From: Berberis thunbergii
Lineage: Eukaryota > Streptophyta > Magnoliopsida > Ranunculales > Berberidaceae
Direction: 5' to 3'
NCBI GenBank assembly: GCA_003290165.1
Contig: QNQO01000812.1
Location: forward strand, 310,001 to 374,000
DNA: 64,000 bases
Every line of letters starts with the position of its first letter. Within the stretch, counting starts at the first letter, position 1. The translations under genes and the position numbers were made by a program. Of the stretch, positions 12,176-23,505 are shown piece by piece. Below the pieces are notes generated by a model that was not told the origin of the DNA, did no database searches, and was given only the letters and a program-made list of their open reading frames with translations.

Positions 12176-12789
12176 TTTAGAATTTCTCTTAAACAATAGG
12201 CATGAAGTATTGACTTATGGAAGATAATACTTTCCATTAGTGGACATAAAGCCTCCACGTCTCGCAATTCAAAACCTCGTACACTATACTCACTTCCTCT
12301 CCTGCCGACAATACCATAAACGGGCCAAAAAACCCGAATGGGGGCCCATTACTAGACCCGTTACATAAGCCCATGAAACTCTTCTTTCAACAGGTCTCGA
12401 GTCGAGTGGTGTGTGTTTCACGTGAAGGGCCTTTGATGTGGGACCGTTGGATGGGCTTAATGTCATCGTGGATGTGCTGTGGACTGTGGAGACTTGAAAA
12501 AAGGGAATCTCGAGGATATCGAGTTTTAGTAACCTCTCAAAGAAGGCCCGGCTATCGACAAGTGAAAAGATGAGACGAGAGCCTGGTTGGCTTTTTTATT
12601 ATTTTTAATGAAATAATAAAATGAACTATTATCTATAAAATTAAAATTCAGTCATATATTTATTAAATTTTAATGTATTAATTAATTATGGAAGGCTTAA
12701 CAAAACCAATATGCATTACAAATAATTAAATTAAAAATGTAAATTAACACATGAAGATGTTTATTAAAGAAATAAAGGGAAATAAAATA
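12176..12789. other. Intergenic spacer
   Basis: No gene recognised. The short open frame at 12,373-12,573 is unremarkable. Confidence 0.4.
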
Positions 12790-13190
12790 CAAAGGAAATC
12801 ATTCATATATCAAAGAATGCCAAGACACCACGAAGGTGTCAAAAACCAAATGCTTATAAAAATTACAAGTCGAACTCATCTTTCACAACAATTCCCTAAT
12901 CTTGATAATGATAGAGTGATATGATCTGTTGAGCCCTTTAAATACCCTCTTATTTATCTCATTCCACACACACCACATGAGTACGTGAGGAACCCTACGC
13001 CATAACCACTCCGCCCGTCGGAAAAAGATTAACTTGGGACCACCAACTTAGCCAATCTAAAATGGGCCATTGAAACATCAAACTCAAACCAAATTCTGAC
13101 AATAAACTGCTCAAAATTGATTTGGCGAATCTGCAGTGAAACATCAAATAATTCAGCATCTCGTCAATCTCATTACAAATCATATTCGAA
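12790..13190 (-). mobile_element. LINE 3' fragment: reverse-transcriptase zinc-binding region
   Basis: The minus strand reads a typical plant L1-type ORF2 C-terminus: LMFHCRFAKSILSSLLSEFG, then WLSWWSQVNLFPTGG, and after a frame change VPHVLMWCVWNEINKRVFKG. These match the zf-RVT region that ends many plant non-LTR retrotransposons. The endonuclease and polymerase parts are missing and the frame is broken, so it is a dead 5'-truncated copy. The sequence just below 12,830 would be its 3' UTR. Confidence 0.8.
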
Positions 13191-13300
13191 ATTGTTGCAA
13201 CTATTAAATTGTTGCAATATCATCAAACTTTTTAAATTGTTGCAATCTCATCAAACTTTTACATTGTTGCAACTATCAAATCATATTCGAAAAAATTGTA
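13181..13300. repeat. Short tandem array with ATTGTTGCAA core
   Basis: Three imperfect units of about 27-30 bp, each containing ATTGTTGCAA plus TCATCAAACTTTT or a variant. The array is bounded on both sides by TCATATTCGAAA. It lies directly at the LINE fragment boundary. Confidence 0.75.
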
Positions 13301-13319
13301 TTTAAAAATTTAAAAATTT

Positions 13320-13872
13320 GCAGTAGGAATCCATTCCAACCAATACCATGGGTAATTTTCGCATGTACACCAAACAAGTTTCAAAGTTAAAGGTAGGGTT
13401 TCCAGCAGATGCGGGTATTGTACAAGATGACGAAGCTTTGCAATAATACTTGAAGCACCGAATATAAAACATATTAACTATTTGGTTCGTAACGCTAATA
13501 GCGAAACCGAAATGGAGACCGATACCGACATTTCGGATACAATCAATTCAGAAGAAGAAGATTTGGATGAATACACCATTAGGTCAAGAGTAGTGTCAGG
13601 TTTAAAGACAGACCAAATTCGAATATCGAAAAGATTTCATGCGACAAACTCCAGAGACATCAAGGTATATCCTCATCGATCATCTAGAATGAAGAAAAGT
13701 AACAGCAAGTATAGACATTGATCTAGGGGTTTGGTCACTATTTATTTTGGGTTTGCTATGATGTAAGTCCTCTGGTTCTTTTTATCGGGTAAATCATGTA
13801 CTCCCGACTGATGTAAAAGATTTTTTCAAGTAATAAAAAGCCTAGTATTCTTAAAAATAAAAAAAAATAAAA
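13320..13872 (+). pseudogene. Possible retrocopy or retroelement 3' end with A-rich tail
   Basis: A protein-like reading begins at the ATG near 13,349 (MGNFRMYTKQVSKLKVG), is interrupted by stops around 13,443, and resumes in an acidic frame at 13,482-13,721 ending in a basic tail. About 110 bp later comes AAGTAATAAAAAG followed by an A-rich tail at 13,849-13,877. Coding-like sequence, a polyadenylation-like signal and an A tail together suggest reverse transcription of an mRNA or a LINE-type 3' end. The protein family is not recognised. Confidence 0.4.
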
Positions 13873-13877
13873 AAAAG

Positions 13878-14066
13878 TTGAGAGCATCGTGTCAGAAATC
13901 AAGTACACGTAGCAACTCCCAAATTATAATATGAGTGTCACCTCAAATTTATGTGAATATGTTATGAGTTTGCATCAGGCCTCTAAAATCTCAACGCGAA
14001 CTTATGTGGATAGGGGTTCATTGAGATAAAATATGGGTGAAATGCAATTTGTAATTGATAAAATAA
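13878..14066. other. Spacer before the tandem array
   Basis: Nothing recognisable. Confidence 0.4.
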
Positions 14067-16202
14067 CACCTATCATCTATCATGAATGGAAACCACTTAT
14101 TAATTAATATTTGTATGTATTCGTGATATTGAAAAGGTACCTACGATAATAGAAAAAACATGATTTGAAAAAACAAATCAACAAGACCAAGTTGGTTACT
14201 TGTACTTTGTTTTAACCTTAAATAGGACGAAAGAAAAATTGCAAGGACAAGGGATTATAGTCGTACGAAAATATTGGGAAATAAGATTTGTGCAATCAGG
14301 TTTTATAATCGGAATGACATGGAATGATCTTGAAGGAATTATGAATTCACAAAGTGTTTATGTGTATTTTGATATTGTAAATTTTTTTTTCTGATGACAT
14401 CATCCTGACTGCAGAGCCTAATTACAAAATCCGATTCACGTATTACCAATATTTATCAATTATTTTATTTTCCTTCATTTTCCAATGACAACCACCAAAA
14501 TTATCGTGGCCTCCACAGAGAGTATTAAATTTGAAGTCTCTATTGTGGATGCCTCTACATTTGGAGAATCACTTGCTTGTACTCAGGATCGACTCTAAAT
14601 GGACATTTACTTAATAAGTGTATTAACCTAAATCGAGCCATCGGTGGTCTAACTATTTTATACAAAAGTTGCCCAAATATAAATATTTTCAATCCTCGCT
14701 TCTCCGAGGTTCGATAACTAATCCTAGACTCAACAACACGATAACTTTTAAAATTTTAAAAAGGCCATTATTTGAAAGCACCTATCATCTATCATGAATG
14801 GAATTAACTTATTAATGAATATTTGTATGTATTCGTGATATTGAAAAGGTACCTACGATAATAGAAAAAACATGGTTTGAAAAAACAAATCAACGAGACC
14901 AAGCTGGTTACTTGTACTTTGTTTTAACCTTAAATAGGACCAAAGAAAAATTGTAAGGACAAGGGATTATAGTATTACGAAAATATTGGGAAATAAGATT
15001 TGTGCAATCAGGTTTTATAATCGGAATGACATGGAATGATCTTGAAGGAATTATGAATTCACAAAGTGTTTATGTGTATTTTGATATTGTAAATTTTTTT
15101 TTCTGATGACATCATCCTGACTGCAGAGCCTAATTACAAAATCCGATTCACGTATTACCAATATTTATCAATTATTTTATTTTCCTTCATTTTCCAATGA
15201 CAACCACCAAAATTATCGTGGCCTCCACAGAGAGTATTAAATTTGAAGTCTCTATTGTGGATGCCTCTACATTTGGAGAATCACTTGCTTGTACTCAGGA
15301 TCGACTCTAAATGGACATTTACTTAATAAGTGTATTAACCTAAATCGAGCCATCGGTGGTCTAACTATTTTATACAAAAGTTGCCCAAATATAAATATTT
15401 TCAATCCTCGCTTCTCCGAGGTTCGATAACTAATCCTAGACTCAACAACACGATAACTTTTAAAATTTTAAAAAGGCCATTATTTGAAAGCACCTATCAT
15501 CTATCATGAATGGAATTAACTTATTAATGAATATTTGTATGTATTCGTGATATTGAAAAGGTACCTACGATAATAGAAAAAACATGGTTTGAAAAAACAA
15601 ATCAACGAGACCAAGCTGGTTACTTGTACTTTGTTTTAACCTTAAATAGGACCAAAGAAAAATTGTAAGGACAAGGGATTATAGTATTACGAAAATATTG
15701 GGAAATAAGATTTGTGCAATCAGGTTTTATAATCGGAATGACATGGAATGATCTTGAAGGAATTATGAATTCACAAAGCGTTTATGTGTATTTTCAGATT
15801 GTAAAAAAACTTTTATGATGACATCATCCTGATTGCATAACCTAATTACAAAATCTGATTCACGTATTACCAATATTTATCAATTATTTTATTTTCTTTC
15901 ATTTTCCAATGACAACCACCCAAATTATCGTGGCCTCCACAGAGAGTACAAAATTTAAAGTCTCTATCGTGGATGCCTCTACATTTGGAGAATCACTTGC
16001 TTGTACTCAGGATCGACTATAAATGGACATTTACTTAATAAGCTTATTAACCTAAATCAAGCCATCGGTAGTCTAACTATTTTATACAAAAGTTACCCAA
16101 ATATAGATATTTTCAATCCTCGCTTCTTTGAGGTTCGATAATTATTCTTAGACTCGACAACACGATAACTTTAAAAATTTTAAAAGGCCATTATCTGAAA
16201 AC
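14067..16202. repeat. Three tandem copies of a 712-bp unit
   Basis: The block CACCTATCATCTATCATGAA recurs at 14,067, 14,779 and 15,491, exactly 712 bp apart, and the whole unit follows. Copies 1 and 2 are nearly identical. Copy 3 is clearly more diverged in its second half, for example CAGATTGTAAAAAAAC in place of GATATTGTAAATTTTT near 15,794. Each unit contains a small inverted-repeat element (feature at 14,291-14,439). No protein is encoded; the short frame at 14,200-14,394 is broken in copies 2 and 3. The array looks like a local tandem amplification rather than a long satellite. Confidence 0.95.
14291..14439. mobile_element. Small MITE-like inverted repeat within each 712-bp unit
   Basis: The left arm reads TGCAATCAGGTTTTATAATC. 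The reverse complement of the right arm reads GTGAATCGGATTTTGTAATT. The same arms occur in the isolated element at 18,703-18,856, so this part of the unit is a transposable element that was amplified along with its surroundings. Matching copies sit 712 and 1424 bp downstream. Confidence 0.6.
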
Positions 16203-16635
16203 ACCCTTATTTTAATCACACCTACTTAATTAAAAAGATGAACTCACAGTGGGGATTTTTTTTTATTCCAATTTTAAATCATTTCTGTCCTTTCTCGAAA
16301 ACCAATTTTATTTTATAATCAAAATTCAAAGGTGGAATAAGCAATAAACAAATAAATTTAAGTCCTTAAAAAGCAATAAACACCAACCGTTGGATTGAAC
16401 TACAAAACACCACACAGATAGAGCCAAGTGGGCCGTTGTCGCTTACCATGGACGCAAAATATAGTGGATCTTAGTGGGCCCCAGCCCAACAATGATATCC
16501 AAAGTAGGCCCAGCCCAAGAGAACCTTTTTTAGCGATATTTTATGTATGATCGAGCGACATCACAACTTTAGGACATTGAAAGAAAAAAAAAAAAAACGA
16601 AGTGGCGAGTTTTTATTGGCTATAAGTGGAACCAA
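16203..16635. other. Intergenic spacer
   Basis: No gene. Contains two GGGCCCAGCCCA-like blocks near 16,475-16,515 and an A run near 16,586. Confidence 0.4.
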
Positions 16636-16639
16636 TTAT

Positions 16640-16890
16640 ATCGATTTTAAATTTATGTAAATCTAAAATCGAATTGAATGCCTAAACTCAAAATAATATC
16701 AAATTGATTTACTAAATTAAATATATTTTATTATTTTTACATAAATACAGTTGATTCGATTTTATCGGTTAAAATCAATTAAAAATAAAAAATGGAATCA
16801 ACCCTATCAGTTTTGAATTTTCTAAAATCGAGTCAAACTAATCAGTTCAATCGGTTTAATCGGATTTTTTTGGTTCAACCCTAGAAAAAA
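16640..16890. repeat. AT-rich interspersed repeat with TCGGTT motifs, copy 1
   Basis: Shares an ordered structure with 28,850-29,120: an AAATCGAA start, a TATTATTTTTAC block, ATTCGATTTTRTCGGTTAAA, then repeated AATCGGTTT-type motifs, and an end block TTCAACCCTA. No coding potential. It is a non-coding dispersed repeat of unknown class. Confidence 0.6.
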
Positions 16891-17341
16891 GAAATAGGTT
16901 TTTGCGGTAGAAAAGTTGCCATGTGCGAGGAAAGGTTCCAGGATGGATGGATGGTTTGTTTCTTGAAAAAAAGAATGGACGGTGGAGATTTGATGTTGGG
17001 TGGTTTATGATAATTTTCAGGTGATTTGATGGGTGGTGATTGAACTTGTCCCTATTAAGGTTTCTTCGTGCTCTTTGGAATCTTGAGGCATTGTTTGTCT
17101 CAATTATTTGTTGATGCTTATTGTGGATTTCTTAATTTTGCACTAGCTAGGATTTTTGTTCGATTCGTAATTTCATAGCTTAAGAGCATCCACAGTCTAG
17201 AAAAAGTGGTTTATATAGCGAACATAACATTTTTAGGGAACAAAAGAGAGAAGCATGTCGGGATTGACCCTTTAGAATGTTCTTAAGAATACCCTTTACG
17301 AAGGGTTAATTACATGTGAGGTGGTGTCAGGATCCTACGTA
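16891..17341. other. Spacer before the hAT element
   Basis: No gene recognised. A GAGCATCCACAG end-like motif occurs at 17,185 without a visible partner. Confidence 0.35.
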
Positions 17342-17902
17342 CGGGGGGCGGATCTACCCTTTGGTTAAGGAGGTCAATTGCCCCCTTATCATTTAAAAAA
17401 AAATTCAATAAGTTATTTGTATTTTCCATATTGCTCATTTTTAAATTTGTATTTTGCTCCCCTTCATTTAGGTTGTCTTCTCACGTTCAAAAGAAGCTTT
17501 CATTCATTGAATTCTGATTTTTTTTATGGGTACAATGATGTATTTTGAATCTTGTTTATCATAATTCTCTGCGGTCGCGTTCAAGAAATTCTACCTTGGC
17601 ATAGCCATCTCCTGGATCCTCTGCGTCTCTGTTACATTCGACGGATATTTAGGATTCCCAACTATTGCTGCAAATGAACCAATTATGTATCTAATCTGGG
17701 AGCAAATTGTCACGCTCTACACATGATCGCTCGATGATAGGTCCAATGCTGAAGCCTCGCTCGTTTTGCTTGCTCATGACAACAATTGGTATGGGAAGCT
17801 AATAATTGAAGAAGGTAGAATTGTGTCACTACTGAAATTGGTTTAGTTGAATAGTTGTACATTGTTTACCCCCATTTATCTACAATTTTGGCTCCGCCCC
17901 TG
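17342..17902. mobile_element. Non-autonomous hAT-type transposon (561 bp)
   Basis: Flanked by an 8-bp target duplication, CCTACGTA (17,334-17,341) and CCTACATA (17,903-17,910), which match at 7 of 8 bases. The left end is CGGGGGGCGGATCTACCC and the reverse complement of the right end is CAGGGGCGGAGCCAAAATTG. CAGGGGCGG-type termini with an 8-bp duplication are characteristic of a group of plant hAT elements. No transposase is encoded, so it is a deletion derivative. The interior has no recognisable gene fragment. Confidence 0.82.
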
Positions 17903-17910
17903 CCTACATA

Positions 17911-18702
17911 CCTTTATAACTAAACAAATTTTTTGAATTAGCATTTGGCTTCAAACGCTATTTAACATAACAAACAGTATAACTTAACAAAAAGAAAAAA
18001 CGTCCAACAGGTAGAATTTAAAATTTAAAATGGCCAAATTTACATTGTGCTCAAGCACAACAACTAACAAGTAGAACTAAATGTGCCAAATCCATTTTCA
18101 GAATAAGAATGAGAACAAAATAACATGCACAACGATCAACTTTCTATGATTGAAAAATTAAATATTTCACGATACCATTTTTAACAAAGTTATTCTCATG
18201 AATGTTGGAAAATAGGTCAATTTAAAATTCAAGCCGATATAAATGTGTATAACCTTATGATTACGTATGAGCATACGACATTTGAAGTAATTTTAAATTT
18301 GTATGACGGTTATGTCTCGATTTTTATTTAAATAAGTAATCATGTTCGCTTTTTTTTTTTTGGAAATGTTGTTTAAATATCATTAATAATTCCATTAAAT
18401 AATTAAGTTGACTAGGCAAATTCATTAATAATTCAATATTTTAGGTACAATGTTGAGCCATACTTGACTAAAATTATGTGAATTTTAAGAATACTACCTA
18501 TGAAAAGGAGTGTTGTTAGGACTAAGGAGAATATCTTTAGTGTTCCTCGAACTTCCTAGATTAAAGAATCTCTCGTATGTGCAATGAACTTGGTCTCACT
18601 TGCCAAGCCATGTAATCTTCTAAAAATTTAGTTATGGTAATAAGATATAATTATAAATATAATAGTATTTAAAATTTCGAAAATGCTAGAAAATCATGTT
18701 TT
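17911..18702. other. Intergenic spacer, AT-rich
   Basis: Nothing supportable. Confidence 0.4.
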
Positions 18703-18856
18703 TGCAATCGAGTTTTGTAATCATGGTGATGTGGCGTGATTTTGAAATAATGATAAAATCTCCAAAGTGTTTATGTATATCTCAAGGTTGTAAAAAACCT
18801 CTTTTAGCGATGCCACATCATCCTGATTATAAAACATGATTACAAAACCTGATTCT
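18703..18856. mobile_element. MITE of the family embedded in the 712-bp unit
   Basis: The left arm reads GCAATCGAGTTTTGTAATCA and continues into GGTGATGTGGC. The right arm reversed reads GAGAATCAGGTTTTGTAATC and continues into GGATGATGTGGC. The arms are about 45 bp each with a short spacer. No coding sequence. Confidence 0.65.
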
Positions 18857-19974
18857 CTACCCTCACTTTTAAAATTTTGGACTCCATGTTCTTAACTAAT
18901 CAAGCTTTGTAAATTTATGTCTTGATATTAATTTCAACTTTAGTTTTTTTTTTTAATCCTTTAACTCCTCTCACCTAAGATGCAATCGGTTGGGATTAAT
19001 TCCGTGACTTAATGATATTATCCGTCACTGTTCAACTATTGAATCATCACACCTTTAATAGTAACTTTTGATTTCATATTTGTTTTATGTACTGTAGAAG
19101 GTTCAAACTCTCTCGAAATTAAAAATATATATATATTCATAGCAACTACTCCCAAAGGCATGTGTTGTATCTGTCCCTCCAATATTATTAACAAAGATAA
19201 AACAATTACATCAATATTCTATAAAACTATTCCATATTAACATTGTTTTGTACAATTAAAGATGAGAGAATATATAAAGGATGGTAAATAGTAGCAAAAG
19301 TCTTGCATAGTGCCCCACGAAAAAACAAAAGAGATAAAGGTCGTGATAGGTACAGTATACCAATTGCATTGATAGTGAACACAACACTTACTGGCTTGTT
19401 GCAAATGGTGTAACAAGTAGTCACTTTGTATGAAACTTTAGACCATTTAGTTAGTAACTTATAAGGTAGAATGAAAGCAACCAATCAATAAAAGCAACCG
19501 ATCATTATTGATCTCATCTAGAATGGCAAATCTCCACCGCTCTTGCATATGTATTGGGTCTGACGCCCTCTATTTGTAATATTTAATATACCTTTGTTAT
19601 ATTTTATTTTTGACAATATAAATTTATATCTAGAGACCTTAATAATAGGACTCATCAGTGAGCATCAGCCGTCGACAGATTTGATTTTAATAGCTCTTAA
19701 TTATTAATATATTGCTCGAGACTTTTAACAAAAAACAAAATTTAATAAATAAATAACTCTAGGATACCCTATAGTGTTTTCTTTTCTCAAAACTATGAAA
19801 TAAACTTTGTTGGAAGCGAACGATATTTTCCTCTGAAAAATTCAAAGAACATAACCATCTCGAACATGTTTTGAATTTATTGTTAATTTTATTTTTAATT
19901 TTGCATGGTTGGTATTTTCAATTAGATATGTTTATGTAACAAATTATAACGTGCATAATCCACATCTCGCCGTT
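18857..19974. other. Intergenic spacer
   Basis: No gene recognised. The 85-codon minus-strand open frame at 19,227-19,484 has no domain and no gene structure. Confidence 0.4.
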
Positions 19975-20021
19975 GGTTTTATGGTTTAGTGGTTGGCACT
20001 CTGGACTTTGAATCCAGTGAT
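19975..20021 (+). pseudogene. Truncated tRNA-Gln(UUG)-like sequence
   Basis: The segment reads like the 5' two thirds of a plant tRNA-Gln: an acceptor strand GGTTTTAT, a D-arm GGTTTAGTGGTTGGCAC, and an anticodon arm with TTG in CTCTGGACTTTGAATCCAG. It stops in the variable region. The T-arm and 3' acceptor strand are absent; instead TTGGTTTTATGGTTTA repeats from the 5' end. It cannot fold into a mature tRNA. It could come from retrotransposon priming or from a damaged tRNA gene. Confidence 0.75.
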
Positions 20022-20034
20022 TGGTTTTATGGTT

Positions 20035-22014
20035 TATTATTATTTTATTTTTATTTTTTTACTAAATACGAGCTTATATAAGCTAACTTCTACCTAATCT
20101 TGTGAAAATCGAAAACTTAAAACTTCATATACAAGATATTCTAATAGTGTTATATTTTGACTTTCATTCATGTAGAGGTGAATCAATCTTGGACTTGGGC
20201 TTGACTATGTTGAGTGCAAACCCTACATATTCTAACACACTTCCGCAAGCTAGACATGTAGATGCAAATGAAATGTGCAACTTGAAGGAAACTATGAATT
20301 TTAATTTGATGAAAAAATCATGAATGTCGAGTGAATTTGCTAATGGTTCGACTTGAGGCATTATGATTGTTGAATTTTGGATAATTTTGGATGATTCTTG
20401 ATAAAATCTGGTATGAAGAAATCATGATTGTCGAGTGAACGACTAATGGCTTGACTCAAGTCGGCATGACTCAAAAAATCATGATTATCGAGTGAATGGT
20501 TGATGGTTCAACTCGAGTCAGCATGACTCCCCCCCTCAGCACGAATGCTGAAAAAATGCTCAGCACAAATATTGGTATTGCTCATCATTGGTGCTGGATT
20601 GCTCAACATTGGTGCTGGTATTGTTGTTTTTTGGGAGCTTGTTAGTGGTACAAGGTAAAGTTCGAGGTGCAAATAGTGAAATAAAGAGAATTGAATTTCC
20701 CTCCAAAATTCTTATTCTTCTTCACGCCTTCTTCTTCCTTGCAATTTCATCATCGTCCCTGCAAACTGTTATTCCATGCGATTGAAGTGTACATGCGAGA
20801 GAGATAAAAAAAGAACGGGGAAGAAAGAGAGATGCGAAAGAGGAAGGTAAGATTTAAAGAAAGGGTGACAAGGTGGAGTCGTGACGGAGACTACGTTTCA
20901 CTGTTGTGTAATCTGCTGCGAGAAAGGGAGAAGATGACGAGGAACAAGATTGATTCGTGAGGTGATGGTGGGTTGTCCGCAAAAAGATAAGCGGAGATGA
21001 GCTTTATGGCTATTTCTCTGCTTCCTTCTTCTTCCCTGCGTATGTGCGATTGAAATAAGCGAGGTATTATGCTGAAGACAAGGTGGCTAGTTCATCTGCC
21101 AACGAGTTGGTATGTGACTGCCAATAAAAAATTATAGAGAGCTAGGCCCCTAGCGCCACAGAGGCTGTGTGTGTGTGTTTGTGTTCAATTGGTGGATTAT
21201 GATGATCTCTAGGATGATAGAAGGTATTGAGGTTCCCTGACGCTAGCCTGGAGCGCCTGGTCTAGCTTTCTAGACCGACTGACTACCAATCACGAAGAAA
21301 CAAGTGAGATGGTGAAAGGTGATGAGAGTTAGATCGAGATAAAAAGAAAGTTGTCGTGAGATGGAATTATGGTTGTTGAGACACGTGATATTGATGGCAC
21401 TGTCGATGAGATGGAGGAGATTCAAATCGGAGAGACGGTGGTCTCTATTGATGGTGTGAAGAGTGGTCCTGATGTTCTGATTCGGTAAGATGAAAAAGAT
21501 GACAGATCTTTGCCCTAAAGATGAATTTGATTAGTAAAAAATGGGATTGGATGATGATGTGGGATTATTTATTTATTTATTTTACTTTTTTGTGATCTCT
21601 CCTTACACTTGTTGCTCAGCATCAAGGTGGAGGATCAGGTTGCGTGAAGTTGCTGATGTCCTCCCTTTCCCGCCTCTTGTGTCTACGGTCAAAGTGCATA
21701 ATCGCCGTAGGCGTGGAAGAGCTTGAATCTCTGAAGTCTCAGGTCACCAAATAAAGTTGCTATGATACCATGTAAAGAAAATAATTGGAGAATTGTATTT
21801 TATTTTATTTTATTCCTTGACTACAAGCTTATATAAAGTAATTAATTCTACATAACCTTATGAAAATCGGAAACTTAAAACTTCATATACAAGATATTTG
21901 AATAGTGTCATATTCTGACTTTCTCATAACATTCATATTTCGACTTTCCTTTTTGCGAAGGTGAATCAATCTTTAATTTAAGTTTGACTATGTTGAGTGC
22001 AAGTCCTACATAAC
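20035..22014 (-). mobile_element. Degenerate copia-type LTR element, minus orientation
   Basis: Two direct repeats of about 190-240 bp share AGCTTATATAA, AAACTTAAAACTTCATATACAAGATAT and TTGACTATGTTGAGTGCAA. They lie at about 20,035-20,237 and 21,771-22,014. On the minus strand, the LTR at higher coordinates is followed immediately by TGGTATCATAGC (21,770-21,759), a near-match to the initiator-tRNA-Met primer binding site of copia elements. The other LTR is preceded by a GCGGAAGTGTGTTAGAA tract. The interior (about 1.5 kb) has no intact gag or pol. It is a short non-autonomous or badly decayed element. Confidence 0.7.
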
Positions 22015-22416
22015 AAAACCTAAATAATATTTCCCGTAGAGACCTTAATCATCATGTAATCCAAAAATAGTTGTAGCGAAGGAATAGAGAGGTGACCAAC
22101 TTCTCCAAATGGAGTAAGATATTGGGATTCTTTAAAAAAAAATGTCTCATTTGGATGAAATAAGACTCTACGAGAAGTTAACTAAAATAAAACTGAAGAA
22201 AAGGATATAGAGGGTTGGATGATCAATGAAAGTGAGAAAAATAGGAATGACAAGGTAAAAAAAAGGTAGAAAAGCCGATACTAATGTAGTCTATTATGGA
22301 AGGAAACAAATGAAATGGAAAAAGTGGAGGTTTGGCAGCAAAAGACATCGACAACAATTGAAGGTGATGAGTGCTATAAAGAGTTCGGGAGTGTTTCTTT
22401 CAAAGGAAAAATCTAA
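22015..22416. other. Intergenic spacer
   Basis: Purine-rich DNA without gene or terminus. Confidence 0.35.
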
Positions 22417-22817
22417 GGGCCTGTTTGGTTCCACGTTGTAATGGAATCAGTAATGGGAGTAGTAATGGGAGTGGTAATGGGAGTAGTAATGGGAATGTAA
22501 AAAGAGTGTTTGGTTTAACTATGAATGTAATGGGAGTGAGAATGTGACTTTACCAATATGCCCTCACTACAAAGCATAAAAACTTCAACACAACAACAAA
22601 GATGATGAGGGCAAATGAAGTTATTTTGCTTTGTTGACCATTACAATGACCAATGTAATGGCCATTCACAGGGTGGGAGGATGTAATGGCCATTACAGCC
22701 AAATTGGTAATGGGAATGACGATTACAATGCTTTTTGTACCACCAAACAAATGAATGCAATTGACCATTGTAATAGCCATTACATTACAATGGTCAAAGG
22801 GGTAACCAAACATGCCC
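22417..22817. mobile_element. Tourist/PIF-Harbinger-type MITE (401 bp)
   Basis: The termini are GGGCCTGTTTGGTTCC and, reversed from the right end, GGGCATGTTTGGTTAC. They are flanked by the 3-bp duplication TAA on both sides (22,414-22,416 and 22,818-22,820). GGGCxTGTTTGGTT ends plus a TAA target site identify the Tourist class. The interior is built from repeats of GTAATGG and its complement CCATTAC, so most of the element can fold on itself. The open frames on both strands here follow from this repeat composition and are not genes. It lies about 0.7 kb upstream of the TOE1-like coding start. Confidence 0.88.
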
Positions 22818-22820
22818 TAA

Positions 22821-23505
22821 GACTTAGTTTTGATTCATGTCGTTCTAAATCACACATCTTATTTGCCCATCACAATGATTTGATCGACATTCCGAGTAAA
22901 CGATACGATCAATCCAAATCTCCTTCGTTTTACACAAACAATTACCTAATATGTAATTTTAAAGTCATGTGGACCTTGGATCAAAAGCGGACAATATAAA
23001 CTAATCTCGAAATTCTGAATCGACCTGTCGACATTAACAGTACGAATCTTCGAGATCATCTTACATTTTATCCATCCCTGATTTTCAACCTAAGCCTTTT
23101 TTTTTCCCCTAAATTTAGAGTAAAATATTATTTTATTGAATATTTTATTTTTTTGTTGGTCTATAAATATTAAATTAATTACACACATTTTATAAACCAA
23201 CAATCTCCCTCCCCTTGTCTGATCCAAAAATAAGCAAAGAGGCTGTGGTGTGTGAAAGAGAACAGAAATGCCATAGCCTTAGTGTTCATTCACACGTCCC
23301 ATCTTTGGTCCTTTGGACCCATAAAAAAAAAACTTCTCCTCTGTTTTCGTCTCTCCTTTTTCGTTCGATAATCCAATTTGCCGATCTGATCTTTGTTTTT
23401 CTTCGATTCCAACCTCAATTGGTCGCTTAGCTATCAAACCCCTCTCTCTTACTGCATCTATTATCGTTTCATCTGCTCTGTTTTCGCTGCTCTGTTTTTG
23501 TAAAC
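22821..23505 (+). promoter_or_regulatory. Promoter region and 5' UTR of the TOE1-like gene
   Basis: Contains the TATA element at 23,161-23,169 and a pyrimidine-rich leader (CT-rich runs at 23,200-23,215, 23,330-23,360 and 23,440-23,480) typical of plant 5' UTRs. Small upstream ATGs, for example at 23,269, precede the main start. Confidence 0.6.
23161..23169 (+). promoter_or_regulatory. TATA box of the TOE1-like gene
   Basis: CTATAAATA lies about 345 bp upstream of the start codon, placing transcription start near 23,195 and giving a 5' UTR of about 310 nt. Confidence 0.65.

Noticed and set aside
19975..20021. Functional tRNA-Gln gene
   Set aside because: The T-arm and 3' acceptor strand are missing, so no cloverleaf is possible.
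22550..22999. Open frames on both strands over the Tourist MITE
   Set aside because: They arise from repeated GTAATGG/CCATTAC units inside the transposon.
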